A DNA stretch of 64,000 nucleotides from Certhia americana (taxonomy: Eukaryota; Chordata; Aves; Passeriformes; Certhiidae): NCBI GenBank assembly GCA_018697195.1, contig CM031861.1:3809963-3873962 (forward strand). Reading direction: 5' to 3'. Positions 44,101 through 59,100 of the stretch are shown here, one piece after another. Both the position numbers and the translations under genes were made by a program. Positions within the stretch are counted from its first letter, which is position 1. Every line of letters begins with the position of its first letter. The notes beneath the pieces were generated by a model. The model was not told the origin of the DNA. It ran no database searches and saw nothing but the letters and a program-made list of their open reading frames with translations.

Positions 44101-47100
44101 TCTTTATAAAAGGAAATTGAGTGACTGGTGAAATGCTACTACGTCAATTTCAATTGAGCAAAGTAAAATTCATTTGGATATTGCTGCATTTTAGATATGC
44201 TGCTTCCAGTATTTTCTTTAAAACACTGGATGTTAGTAAAATTAAACTGACTTGTACAGATTTGACATTGGTGAAAGTTTTTTTCCCAAAACAATTTTTG
44301 GATAATAGTTTCCAGCTGTGAAGTAGGAACTTCTGTGGTTAGCAGTAAGAAGCTGCTGTGTTGGAAGATGTGCTGATTGCATAGGAAATGCAGTCATACA
44401 GACAGAGTGACTAAAACGTTATTCTGGATGAAGTCTACAGTTATATTAAGCTCTCACCTATGACTTAAAATCAAGTAGAGACTATTTTAATAAATAATCA
44501 GTGTTCAGTCTCACATAAGCAAAAGACCTGGGATGATGGGGTATTCTGAGACAGATTAGTCAGCCTAGTAATAACTTCAGCCTGTGTTCACCAAGCAAAG
44601 TACATTAGTGTTTTTCTGCTTACCTGTTCCTAGGGCTTTGTGCACTGAATGTAAATTAAGTTGTTGAGTGAAAGATGGTTTTACTAAGAAAAGTTACCCT
44701 GGAATAGGAACCTGCTTTTCAGTCCCTTCCTGTGGCCCTGACAGGTTGTTTATCTGTTCTCTAGTAAATCACAATCTTGTCCATTCTGAAACTGGCAGCA
44801 AGATTTGCTGCTCCAGATGTTCTCATTTGCTGGAATCTACTGATTTAAAGCATTTGATTGATTCTCACATGTTTTTACCCTGGTTGCTTGTTGAAAAATA
44901 AGTTCTCTTGGGTTGATTTCTTCTAACATAGCATTTTGGGAGTTTGCTTCAGAAGTGTATTATTTCATTTTGTGCTTTTTGAAGCTTTATAAATTACACA
45001 ACAAGAATATAATACTTTTATTTTTGATGGGCTGCATCTGTTCTCTGGTATGATTTTAAAAATTCATGTACATGATTTTCTGTAGTTTGAAACTAGAATA
45101 TGTAGTTCCCATATCTCACTGCCATTCAATCAAGTATGCAAATGCTTTTTCATCTTAATAAGCTATAAGGTACCTGTAATGACCACATAAATCATGTTGC
45201 TAGGAGGAGAAAACAGTGTGGATAGTTTCCCTCTCTTTTTGCATCATGTTGGCATTTTCCACGAAGACAATCACAATGATCACAAAAAATATTCCTGGCC
45301 TTTCACAGCTATGATAGCCATTTAAAAAATAATGACTTGTTTTGTTATGTTCTCCTTGGGGCTGCATGGAACACCGAAAACTTCCTCAAGTCCTGCAGTC
45401 ATTCAAAGAATAAGTTGCATTTTATGTAGTCACTACTGGGTTTGAACACTGTATTTTGTTTGATTTCGAGTTATACTGTTTGCTTATGTGTTTAGGGTTT
45501 TTTTTTGGTTTTTTAAAAAAAATTTGCTACAAATATTCACTGGTTATGTAATAAAGCTTAAGGACCTTTTCAAATGAGAGTGCCAGGAGATTTTTTGTTC
45601 TCTTTTCATGTGCTACTCATGGCCATTCTTCTAAATGAAGAAGCCTCCTTTAGACTTGAGAATGTCTCAGCCCATTTTGTCCAAGTTGTATCTTTCTGAG
45701 AAGTAGTAGGGAAAGTTATCTGACCATCCAACATGTCAGCAGTACCCATTCTGCCAAAATGGGGTGAGACTATGCAAGTACCCTTCTCTTTATGCACCAA
45801 AGCTATGCTGGCAGATGTTTTTCTGTGTGAAAAAAATCCTCCTCCATATTTGACTGTTCTGCATAATGTTTCAATTTGTGCTTTTAACCCTCTTTCAGCC
45901 CTCATTTGCTGTAATGTTATTCCCAGAATTTCTTTAACCTTTGGCTTTTTGAAGCAACGAGTCACTAAAATGTTTGTGTGTTATTTGCAAAACGCAAGTC
46001 TTCATCTACCACAGAAGCAGGAAATATTTTCAAAACACATAGTACTCTAATTCTGTGAAAAAATGGATGTTACATAGAAATATATTATTTAACAGTCTTA
46101 GAATAGAAATATATTATTTAGAAGAAGTCTTAGAATATAAATCTTATTCTTGAGTTTATATTCTAATTTGATTTACGCTATGGGTAGAGAAGAGGAAGTA
46201 AGAAAAGCTCCTGATTTTGTCAGGTTATCCCATAAGTCCCTTCACTTCCATCCTGTGTGGTTTCTGGGGCAGCATTCAGCTTTGAATGTACTGCACTTTA
46301 CAGAACAAGCCCTTCTGCAGCATGTCATTAGAAAAGTTGTGCTTAAAGCACAGAAGAACATAAGAGTCGTGAGAAACATAATTCTAAAGGGGAAAAAATC
46401 AGAAACCCTTTCTCCTGCTCTTCCTTCTTCCCCTCCCCATCTGGGACAGGCAGCTCAACTGCAGAAATTCCCTGCTATGATTAGAACAAACATTCAAATT
46501 GTTTGCTATTGCTAAAATTGATGCCTTTGTATTTTTGTTGCTGGGATTTACCTGTCAGGTTCAAGGTGGTGTAGTAATACTAACAATGCAGTAAGTTTCA
46601 CCAGAGTGAAGTGGCAGCCTCAAAGGGTGGGTTACTGGCCTCACATCCAGATTCAGTGTGTGTGTTTGTAAAAGACATGAATAGAAGCTTTTATTCAAGT
46701 AGATGATTGATAATATGGTCACTCTTTGAAAGATAATGCTGTTTTCTGAAATCTAATCTAGTGACCTTCTTTTCCACTCTTTCTTCTCTTGTGAACTAAA
46801 TTAGCATTCCAGAAAGCAGCATTGTTATTTTTGGTGTGGCATTTGCACATTCAAAGCACGGCACGGGGTCTTGGATGTTCAGGGAGGTCACTAAACAAAT
46901 GTTACAGCTGTTCTTGTGATGGGCTGGGGTTGGTGAATTGATAGATTTGTCTGCTGGCTGAAAACACGAGTCTGGGGCAGCAGGCAGTGGAGACAGGTCT
47001 GTGCCGGATTAGTTTTCAGGTTTGTTTTTGTGCAAGAGCTCTCTTTAGATCTTGTTGTTCTAAAGGATATCATTAGGATCTTGCTGTAGGGGGTGACCCT

Positions 47101-50100
47101 GGCTGGATTCCTGGTACCCACCAAAGCCTCTCTATCATTTCCCTCTGCAGCTGGGCAGGGGAGAGAAAATATAACAGAGATTCCTTAGCTGAGATTAAGA
47201 CCAAGAGAGACCACTCACCAAATGCTGTCATGGGCAAAACAGACTCAAAGTAGAGAGATAACTGAATTCATTATTAACAAAATTGCAGCAGGATAATGAG
47301 AAGTAAAAACAGACCATAAAAACACCTCCTCCCCATCCCTCCTTCCTTCCTGAGCCCCTCCCACCAATGGTGCAGGGAGATGGAAGTGGAGGTTATGGTC
47401 AGTTCATCACGTGCTGCTCCTGGCACTGCACAGGGAGAGGAGTCCTTCCCCTGCTCCAGCATGGGCTCCCTCCCACAGGAGACAGTTCTCCATAAACTTC
47501 TCCAGTGTGGGCCCATCCCATAGGCAAGGCTTCTCCACAGTGTGCTGTGATGTGGGTCACTGTGCTGTGGGGTCCTTCAAGGACAGGCTGCTCTTGTGTG
47601 AGATCCTCTCTCCGCAGGTCTGCAGATCCCTGCCAGAATTCTGCTGCAGCATGGACCCTCCCATGGGTTCACAGCCTCCTCTCAGGCATCCAGCTGCTCT
47701 GCTGTGGGCCCTTCCAGGGGCTGCAGGTGGATCTGTGCATCCCTGTGCCCTCCGTGTGCTGCAGGGACACAGCTGCCTCCCCAGGGGCTGCAGGGGAATC
47801 TCAGCTCCTGACCTGGGAGTCTGCAGGGCTGCTCCTCTCACGTATTCTCACCCTGCTCTTCTCTGGCTGCGATTACTTCTCAGCAATAACTTTTTTTTCT
47901 TCTTAAATCTAAGAAGCATTGCTATCATTCTTGATTGGCCCAGTGTTGGCCAGCAGTGGGTCCAGCCAGGAGCTCTCTGGCTTTGGCTCGGCTGGACATG
48001 GGGGAAGTTTCTGGCAGCTCCTCACAGAAGCCACCCCTGTAGCTCCTCTACTACCAAAATCTGGCCTCTCAAATCCAATACGCTTGCCTAACAGTAGTTT
48101 TTTTATAGCATCATGGAATGGCTTGGGTTCTAAAGGACCTCAAAGATCATCTAGTTCCACCTCCTCCTGCCATGGGACAGGGACACCTTCCACTAGACCA
48201 GGTTGTTCAGAACCCCATCCACCCTGCTCTTGAACACCTCCAGGGCTGGAACAGCCACAGCTTTTCTGGGCAACCTGTGTTAGGGCCCTGTCATCCTCGC
48301 AGTAAGGAGTTTCTACCTGATGTCTAATCTAAACCTTCTCTCTTTCAATTTTAAGCTATTGCCCCTTGTTCTGTCAGTATGTGTGCCTGTAAAGTCTCTT
48401 TTCAGTTCTTACAGGGCCTCTTTATGGGTTGGAAGGTCTCCCTGGAGTCTTTTTTGTCTCCAGGCTGTACAACCTGAAATCTCTCAGCCTCGTAGGAGAG
48501 GTTCTGCAGCCTCTGAGCATCTCTGGGGGGCCCTCTGGACTCTCCAATAGGTCCATATCCTTGTGTTGGGGGCCCCAGAGCTGTACACAGCTCCTGGTGG
48601 GGTCTCACAAGAGCAGAGCAAAGGGACAGTCCCCTCACCTGCTCATCACACTGCTTTTCATCAGCCCAGGGTGTGGTTTCTAGGCTGCAGGTGCACATTG
48701 CTGGGTCGTGTTGAGCTTCTCCTCCACCAACACATCCAAATCATCCTACTGAAGGCTGCTCTCAATCCATTCTCTACCCAGAGAGAATGTATTTGTGCTT
48801 GGGATGGCCCTGACCTGGCTGTAGGACATTGTACTTGTCCTTGCTAGACGTCTGAATGAGGTTCTGAGGTGCCCACCTCTCAAGGCTGTCAAGGTCCTCC
48901 AGAATGGCATCCCTTCCCTCTGGCAGGCACCACTCAGCTTGGTGTCATCAGCAAACTTGCCAAGCTTTTCCAGAAATATGATGAAAATATCAATCAGGCT
49001 GGGCTCATAGTTACATCACTGTTTATAGATTAGGTATCAGATATTTAACACAATAGATCTGACTGGGGCTGAGGACCTCAGGTAGATCTGGACCCCCCTG
49101 ATTCTGCTTGGAACCACATATATTCCCTTCTTTGGGATTCACGCTGTCACTGCACACTGAAGACAGACCATGATCCTTCTAGTGATGGCCTCTGGAGGCT
49201 GACCTGGTACAGAGACCAGCCAGAGCAGAAGGATAAAGCAGGGATTTATTAAAAGGCCTCACTGAGCACACCTGGGCAGCACAAGAGCCCAAGATGCACC
49301 CAAAATGGTCACAGAATGGGTGACTGATCATGAGGTCTCACACTTTGATAAGTTCTGGCCCACTCCATATTGGAGTTAATTGTCTAATTACAGCTTCAGG
49401 TTATGAAGCTCCATCCTCCTTGTTTTTTCTTCTTACTTCACCGTTGTTTGTATTCTTGGGCCTGAAAGTTGTCCTTGGTATCAAAGTAGAGAAAGAATTG
49501 TTCTGTCTATCTATTCTCTAAAGAGAGCTCAGTAGCACTTAATATGAAACCCAGAGCTACCCACTAAAACAGCACAGAACCTAAAAAGCATAAAAGCAGG
49601 AACTGAAGGCATCACTAGGAGCCTCATTGTGATGTGTGTACATGTCTTCTCACTGCACATCTTCAGGACAATACCCAGGCATTTTCAAATGCACGTGGAA
49701 ATGGGTTGTAAGACCACCTGAATGATGATACTTTGCTTGTGTTAACTCAGCAGACACAAAATATTTTTACGCTGATCTCTACTCAGCTGAGACCTTTAAT
49801 GTCAAGTGCTACAAGGCAGGGCAGGACTTAGCTCCTAGTGTTAAGTAGGACTCCTTTGTTTGAACTGCAGTCAATAGCAGCTCTGTTCCCAGAACTGTGA
49901 AGGGAAATGTGATTTTCCCTTCACATTTTGATAGTTTGAGGTGCCTTGAAATGCAGAAGCATTCATTTTGGGTCCCTTGGAGGGCTGTTGGCCACGTTCA
50001 GCAGCAGGTAATCTATGTGCTGGTGGGCATTGCCTGCATCAGAGAGCATTTCTTTGCTCTGCGGGACAAGTCAGCAGAAGACTGGATGTGTATTAAATCA

Positions 50101-53100
50101 ATCCAGCAAAACAGAACCTGAGCAACTCCACATCAGCTGACTGACAGTCGCAGAGGTTTTGACTCAAAGCCCATTAATGTGGGAGAAAGCTTTCAATGGC
50201 ATTCATTTTGGCTTTAGATAAGTCCCACAGAGAGATAACTGGTGCACTATTGCCATAGGGAAGCTCTGTTTTTAACAATACTAAAAAGGCAGCTTCTTCT
50301 GTATTGTCAGAGAATGCTGTACTAATACAGATAATGTAGCTTCTCAATGCATCCCTTGAAGCCTGATAAGTATTTAATTGCTCTTTTGGAATAGGGAAGC
50401 TGAGGCACAGAGAGTTGGAGTATTTTGCCCAAATTCATGCAGAGACAGTGACAAGCATTGGGGAGTCTGGTAAAGCGACAGATAAATTAGATATGGGAAA
50501 AACACAGATTTACAGCAGCAAGAACTCAGTGAGCAGCATGCTTTATTTTTATAGATATTGACATTTTCACAAGAAACAATAGCAGTTCATTGAAGCACAG
50601 TGAGCATGAGCCCTGAGTAACCATGTGGCCTTTATGTTATAAATCTTTTCCTTCTTTTTCCATGCAGTTTTGTAACATCTTTTGTTGCTTTGGAGTTGAA
50701 TTATTCCCCAGTCCTCTAATTTTAAATGCCAGGTTACATTCTTCTGTTCCTGACTTCTCCTTCGTTTTATGGGTTTATTGGGTTTGACTGCAACATTTTT
50801 ACATTCCTACCTTTAAAAAAATGGCATCAGAAAATGAAATATTATTTGCTCCTAAGTGCTTTCAATCTGATGAAAAAAAGTACTCAAAATGCAATATTTA
50901 CAGTGATTTAAATTCCTCACTGGTAAATAGTTTAATTAAACATCTTTGTGCTTTCCTGTGCTCTAGGCGTGGAAGTGTTGCTAATTTGTCCAGAGTAGTT
51001 GGTAATCCTTTCAAGTCCTTTTTGACACATTGATTTTCTGTAACTTTATTAATACTAAAATTAATTAAACAGCTGACCGCAAATCATGCTGATGGTTGTA
51101 TTTCTTGACTTAGGCATAATTAACATTTTTACATGATTTCTTAGCTGCAGCCTTTTGTCCTGGTATATAAGCTGCCACAAAAATGCAGTATTTTAAATTT
51201 TTTTGCCTGTATATGTTCGTGCTTATGCATAAACTTAAGCATTAAGTGTAAAAAATAATATTGTTGATTTAATATTCAGTCAAGATTAATGAATGAAGCT
51301 GTCTATGTATTTGTCATGGCATCAAGGAAAAGCCATGTGTCCTGGTCAGCATTTGTCCTGAGCTCCCTTGCTGCAGGGTTTCTCCTTGGTACAATAGGAC
51401 TAAATCCATTTTTATGGTGTAAGAATTCTTAATTCCTAAATGTGGCAATTGCTGCAAACAGTTGGTGAGGTGAGGGATAGAAAGAGAGCCACCACACTAA
51501 TTTCTTAGTGGGAATGTGCTGTCTCACGCACATGCAGCAGCTGCAGGATCGATGCCAGTGGCTGGAAGCAAAAAGCTCTCATGTTTTAGTCATCTGCTCC
51601 CACAGTAAGTGTGAATGCCTTAAGGAGTGCAACTTGCTTTTGGGAAAGAGTTTACTCAATCAAGTTCTGATCTTTTTGGAGATATAACTGCCAGGGTTTG
51701 TCATCTCTTTTGTCCAAACGCGTAAAAAATTTCCCAGTCTGTATTCTGTTTCTAGATACCATTTTGTAACAGATTCTTTGTTCTTCAGACACAGAACTGA
51801 ACACTCCTACTAAATCAAGGAAGTAACTGAATCATGGAGAAGGGCATCAGGCTCACCATTCCTCAAGGCAGGATCCATGGACTCTGAAACATCCTTTGTC
51901 TTATCTGTTCTTAAAAGGCACAAACAATTTCAATGAGGGAAACACTTTAATCCCCTTTTTGTGTATGTGCCCCCTTACTCAGCTGTTTAGAAAGGTTTCC
52001 TTAATGGCTCCCTTAAATCTCTGCTACATTTTAAGCCTGTTGCCTCTTGTCATATTCTCAGTGAACATGGGGAATGCTTTGACCTTTCTGTTTGCACTCC
52101 ATTTTAATACTTGAAATATCTTTTTGTGAGTATGCTTTAATCTTCTCATCTGAAACCTAAAAGCCTATTTTTAGTTTGTGGACTGAGCAGTACAGCAATA
52201 CTCTTAATTCTTCTTCTTAACTTCACATCTTCCTTTGAAAAAATTCTGTGTCTTTGCCCCCAGACTTTCAGGGTCTTACAGAATTATTTTTCACATTGAA
52301 CTGCGAGATTGTTGTCGTGTGCCAAGGAGGATGCTCTCAAGAATGGTCCAGGTAAGAGGAGGTGATGTTGGCAAGTCAGACGGATGGATGTGGCCTGAAC
52401 CTCCCATACTGATTCTCAGAGTCCCAGGCTGTGTTAATGTCTGCTCCCAGAGGCTGGTGGAGCCAGGCCCAGTGCTGGCCATGCTGGATAGGAGTTCTCT
52501 ATTTGCCCTGCTGTGTCCTTTTCTTCCTGTCCAAACCTATTGTTCAGCTATACAAAGAAGAGCTGTGGGATGACTAATGGCCAAGTACATAATGTCTGTA
52601 GTGTTTGCTTTTGGAGCTTGAGTAGATTCTATGGCTTGTTTGATTTGAGTAATAATGAGCACATGGCTGCTGGAAAATAGCAGGAAAAAAGGCTCCAGTG
52701 CTCCCCTGATATGCCTGTGTGTATCTTGCAGTGTGTGTCTCCTGTGTGACCAAAGACTGTGCAGGGTGTGCACATCCACATGCATTTCTTCCAAAGACAT
52801 CCTGTACAGAGGCAGAAGAGCTCATTCACATCATAGGAGTGCCAAATTCCTATGACTTCAATTTAAGGAATGGTGGAAATGATCTGGGATGCAGTCACTG
52901 GACCTGTAGAAAGGCTGAGAACTTTGGATTTGACAGGGGTGTCTCTCCTGAAAGGCAGTGTGTCATGGTGCATGAAAACAGCCTGGTGAGTTAGGAGTGG
53001 CATATCTGTGAGATGTGCAGCACTTTGCTGCTCTGCTATTGCATCTTTGTATTTACTGCTTGGATTTATGATTTCCAGAGTCAGGCTTTTACTTATGAAA

Positions 53101-56100
53101 CAAAGGAGTTCCATAAAGCTTGTTAAGCTGAACAGAAAATTTTCCATAAAGTTCATGGTTCTTACATCTGATGGGTTTTTCTGACAGTGAGAAATATGTG
53201 TGACAAAGGCTTTAGCATGTCTTGGGTTTTTTCATTTTTTAAAAAATCTAAATCTGCATTTTATACACAATGAAACAATATATTAACAGTTCTCATTTTA
53301 CAATGATCTCATTTTTATACCTGTGCTGAATATTTCATAGTTGTGTGCATATTGATTGGGAGAAAGTGAATATTTTATTAACAGCTATTGATTCTTGAAT
53401 GTCTGTTACTGTATCCAGGTGATCAAAGGATCACCTTCTGAGCAATCTGAGATACTGAAAAGACCTTAGGGCCCTGGTTCAATGATGGGCACCTGTAATT
53501 TGTTTGAAGTGGCTGAGCTTTGGTGTAAGCACTGTTTAGAAATGCATTGTAGATCGTCCAACTCTTGCTTTGCTGGTTCTGCATGTTCACAGATAAGTTA
53601 AGAAATGCCTTTTTCAGGAGAAATATGTACATTAAGGGGATGGGGAGCAGTGCCTGTGGCTGTGAAGGTGTGCAGTGTGATTTGTCTCTTTATGGATAGT
53701 CTAATTCTGGATTTGGAGGACCTTTATGTTCTGTCTATGAGCAAGAATATTGAGATACAGTGTGGGTAGTACTGCAGGTGAATGTCAGTGTGTCTGGTAA
53801 CTAGAGAGCCTAGATTCCTGAATTTATTTCTGTATTTGTAAACATTAGTCAATAACCGTAAATCTGGTCGTGTTGCTTTCCTGAAATATTTGTGAAATAA
53901 TTTTAAAGGGTGTAGAGGAGCTGACACTGGCAAGCAGACTTGCTTGGTCCTTAAGAAATATAGCCTTTGGGAATAGTGCAGGGATGGAGGAAGGAAAGGT
54001 GCTTTGATCTATCACTTTGTAGTTAATATTTTCATCCTTTCTACTGTAGGCTTTTTGCCTCCTAGTATGAAACTTCCTACTTAGTTACATGATTGCATGT
54101 AATAATTGCTCAAACTGGGGATTTTTATGACTCTCACAGAAATAGCTCTCATTCTTCATTGTCAGGGAATTGGGACAGAGCTGGGCAAATGAATGACACA
54201 GTCTTCCTAATTGTGTTCCCATTAGAATAGTCTGTTGCAATTTCTGTGTGCTTCGATTTTTTTTTTTTTTCCTTTTTCGAGTTTACAAATAAAGTTCATT
54301 TTCACAAAATACAGTTCGTGCTGCTAGACTGAGATAATCAGGTGTTTTGGGGAAGGCTTTCCACAGGATAGCAGAAGGGGCCTGCCAAGCAAAGGATGAG
54401 GGTGTCTGTGGAGAGACAGCTTAATGGCCTGTAAGGAAAAAATACATTTTCCCTATTTATTTATGAAGAAGAAAAGTTTCCATGTTTTCAGGATCCTAGG
54501 GATTTGGTTTAGTCTGCTTTGTGCTTGATGTAACAGAGTGCTCTATTTCATAAAGTTTAATGAATAGAATTTTTCACAATGCTGAACTATCTACCAGCAT
54601 TTGTCCTTTATGCTAGTTTTTGGCTGGTTTGTTGTTAGCCTTTTGCTTTCAGAATAGCACAGATGTTAAAAGTGGTGTTCTGTGGAACATCTGACACAGC
54701 AAATTCTTCTTCAAACAGTAAGTTAAGAATGCGCATATTTAGGCACACACAGTCCCCAGAGGGGCAGAGGAATCCTCTGATCTTGGGAGACTTGGTCTCA
54801 GATAGGTTCCTTGGTATTTATCCAGTTCTGAACTGCATCCTCTTATTATAATTGGGCCACAAAAACAGCTTTGCAATAAAGCAAAGACATTCAAAATGTA
54901 GTCCCATTCTAGCACAACATATAAAGTTACTCTTTTTTGAATGTGCTAGTAGTTCCTGCTCAGTACACTTCTACTTCAGTCTGCATGCTTTTAAGAGTCC
55001 CACAAACCCTCTGATGTTCATGTGGGGGTAATTAAAGGTGTGTAAACTCCATTCCCTGTTTCTCTGGCTGGCATTTTAAATCACTTAAAAATTTCTTTTG
55101 ATTGGTCCACTCCACACTTAGGAAACTAAGACTTTCTAACTAAACTATCTCCTCAGTGAAAGTTCAAAATCTGCAGTCCAGGTGACACTTCTCTCCCTGG
55201 ATCTGGGGTTTCTAACTTTTCCAAGATGAAGTAAGCTGTATATGGCATCTGGTAGTATAGGTTCCTTTACATTTTTTTTCTTGTTGCTGCTGCTGAAAGT
55301 AAAAAACTACTGGGGACACTTCCAGGGATGGGGCATCCCCAGCTTACCTGGACAACCTGTTCCAGTGCCTCACAGGAAAGAATTCCTTACTGGCACCTAA
55401 TGTGAACCTGCCCTCTTTCAGTCTGAAACCATTCTCCTGTGTGCTGTCATTCCATTTCCTAGTCCAAAGTCCCTCTCCAGCTCTCTTGTAGCCCCTTTAG
55501 GTACTGGAAGGGAGTCTAAGGTCTCCCCAGGGCCCTCTCTTCCCCAGACTATACAGCCCAAATTTGCTCAGCCTGTCTTCACAGGAGAGCTGCCCCAGCC
55601 CTCTCTAAGCATCCTCTTACTCAAGTCTACCTGATAAAGAAAAATTCAGATGCAGATGCTGAAGGGTGTCCATCCCTTAGCCTTCGGTGGTGCCTGTATT
55701 TGTGGTTCCTGGGTGTCTGCACTGCCCTCTCTCCCTGTGTTAGTGAAGAGTCAGGAGTCCCATGGAGTGCAAGCTCAGTCTCCTCCTGTGTCACACCTGC
55801 TGGAATGGCTTGGAGTCATCCTGCACTTCCTGCAAGAACTGCCTCAGCTGGGCTCAGGGCAAGGCAGGAAGGCCAGCTTCCCATTCTTCCTGCATCCCAC
55901 AACCAAACTGGGCATAAACACTGCCTTTTATAGGCCCAACTCATGGAGAACAAAAAAATTGAAGTGGTGGAAGTTGGTGGGCCCACTGCTGTGGACAGCA
56001 ATCCTGGATCCTGCCCAGCATCTCTTCAGATAACAAAGTCCATGGGCTTTTTTCTTTCAGCAAAAATTAATTGCTTTTTTATTAGAACCTGGCATCTTGA

Positions 56101-59100
56101 CCTGCAGTTGACCTTGTACTTATTCTCTGTCAGCAGAGTTGGTTGTTTCAGAGAAAATACAGGCCTCCCTGCAACTGTAATAGATCAGAGAAGGAACCCC
56201 TTTCCTTGGTTCCATCTAATGATCATTTTGTGCCTTGAACCATAAGAATCAATAATTTCATAATTAAATTCTAGCTGGCAAGATGATTTGTGCTATTCAT
56301 GTTCATTAAGGGGGCTACTATTTTGAATATTATTTGACTTAAATTCAATACTGCCTGAAGTATTTTATCAGTTAGACCTATTCTGTAAAATGACTGTTTC
56401 TATCTGTCCACCCTGTTTTTTTTTCCTCCTTTAATTTCACTAAGAAAGAGATCTTTTTTATTAATACTGGGTAAGAGTATTCTACATTCTGTTACTCATT
56501 TTACATACCTTTGTCGAAGCTGCTATTAATTTTCTCATAAGTACTGAATAATCATAATCTTTTAAATATTTTTATTCAATTCTAAAGAAAACAAATGGGA
56601 CCTTCCAAGGAAGAAAGTTAAGTAGATACATGAATATTATAGTGATCTTGAAGAAATAATCATTTTTATCACTTTCATGCTCTACAAAGAGGAAGATAAT
56701 TGCTGCTATCTTTTTAAATCCCTCAAATGCTATTTGTTGCTATCATTTCAATTGGCCACAATACATTATTTCCAACGTCCTTACATTTTAAGCTTAATAT
56801 AAAAAATGTGATTGCTTTAGAGATGATAAAAGTAAGATTGTCTCTGGAAAGGCAGGTTATAATGAAATATCGAATCTAATTAGATTAGGTGAACATGCTG
56901 TGATTTAAAACAATCTGTTAGATGGACCAAAGAATGTTAGACTAGTTTGGGTTGGAAAGGGCCTTAAAGATCACCTTGTTGCACCCTCCCTGCCCTGGGC
57001 AGGGACACCTTCCACTATCCCAGGTTGTTCAGCCTGGCCTTGGGCACTTCCAGGGATCCAGGGGCAGCCACAGTTCCTCTGGGCACTCTGTGCCAGGGCC
57101 CCAGCACCAACACAGAGAAGGACTTGTTCCTGGTACCTAATCCAAACCTACCCTCAGTTAAAGGAGAATAACAGTTGGAGATATTGAACACCACCACCAC
57201 TAATAATCAGATGTTTGCATTTGACTCCTTCAAGATACTTCAAGAGTGTGTCAAGTGTCTTTGTACTTTTGTGAATCAGCTACCTTGGTTTTACAGTAGA
57301 GCGCAGATAGCACACAGGATGTTATTGCAAGTGGGTTTTTATTTGGTAAATATTTTTGAATGTTGAACTTTTCTTTCCCCTAGAAGCATTACAGTCTTTA
57401 AACTGCATGTAGCTGCAGTGGGAGGGACAGGAAAGTTGTTTAGACTCAGTGAAATATCAATTTCAGGCATTGTATAGTGATGACATTGCCATTTTTTTCT
57501 GTAGTTTCTTGACTTTTTTGATCTGGTGCAGACCATGATGCTTCTGGTTCTCTTCCACCATTTCAAAGCTATCTCATCTTTTCATATTCTTTTCATATTA
57601 TTAAAACTTGGCAAAAATTACAGTTTTTCTTGTAGAGTTGCATTCTGTTGCTTTTTTAATGTTTTTATTTAACATATGAAGCATACACTTACTGGCTTTA
57701 CATGAAACACTGATAAATATTATGTTCTACCTAATCTCAGTGAATTTTCAGTAGAGTTTATGCTTTCTGAGCCTCAATATACACTCTTATTTTTTTCCCA
57801 GAAGTGAGTTACATTTGTTTCTCCTTAGTGAGCTTTTTGTTTGTTTGTTTTTCCCAGAGAATCTAAAGCTATTAGCATGTTATTGTATTATGTTCCATGT
57901 CTTTTTCCTCCTGAATCTTTTCTTTATGGCAAATAAAACCAGTTCCTTATTCCCTGCTGCCTTCTCTTTCTGTGTGTAACTGATAGAAATCTGAGTTATG
58001 AGTTTTCTTATTCTGTGTTTGTGATTCAAGAAAAACCCCACACACCCCCCACTCCCCCATTTTCAGGTTTGGTGGGGTTTTTTTCCATTATTGCTGTTGA
58101 TAATTTTTTAATCCTGTGATATTTCTGTGCCTGGCCCAGTGGTTATCATACCATCACCAATTAAGATGTGCTGATCCATTCCACCTACACAGAAAATGAC
58201 AAAGGCCTGTCCAAGATGAGGTGATAATCCTGCTGTACTTCATGACCATCTCTTGATATAAAATTAAATAAAAAAACCCAATAATAATTGTTATTATTAT
58301 ACTACAACCTACATTGTGCCTTCTCAGGCAAGAAATGGTGCTCAGTGAGCATGACAGAATAGTCAGTGTTTCCCTTTCAAAGGGTTTTGAAAACCTTACA
58401 ACACAATGTCACAGGCTGTAATAATGCCAAGTAAGTATTTCAGAGACAATAAGCCTATAATATGAACCTTCCCCATTAATTGTTCAGAAAAAAGAATGAA
58501 AAATAGGATTATGAGCTAACAGAAGATGGAAATTACTTTGGGTCTGGAGCTAGGGATTGGTTCACCCAGTCCAAGTGTGTCCCTTCCCCATGGGGCTAGT
58601 GAAATGTTAGGGAAACACTCAAGTCTAGAAGATGCCTCATTTAGCTGACTCTTCACTACAGGCTGCTACAGGTGGCATCTTCCAAGTTAAACACACTCCA
58701 TTTGTGAGACACATTTTCTCTGTATTAAACCACAGTCATTTATTCACAGGTTTTGGTGAAAAGGAGAGGCGGGATCTCCCAAAGCTGATTTTCTCCCTGT
58801 ATTCCCCCACTGTCATTCCTCCAGCAGGGATCTGCTGAGCTGTGCTGGGCTGTTTCCCAAGGCCCACACAGTCCTTGCTGGAATTCTTACTTTCAGTTCT
58901 GAGTAGGGACAGAAACTTTGCATTGTAATTCAGGCCTCTCACAGGGTTAACTGAGCTGAATTTTTTTTCTGCTCTGTGTGGCTGCTTTCCAAAACCTCTT
59001 GGAAAATACAGCAGTTTTGCCAGTGTTGGTGTGGTCACCAGTGGCATCGCTGGGTGACATATCATTCATCTTTCCCAGTGTGAATACTTTTTAGGATGCC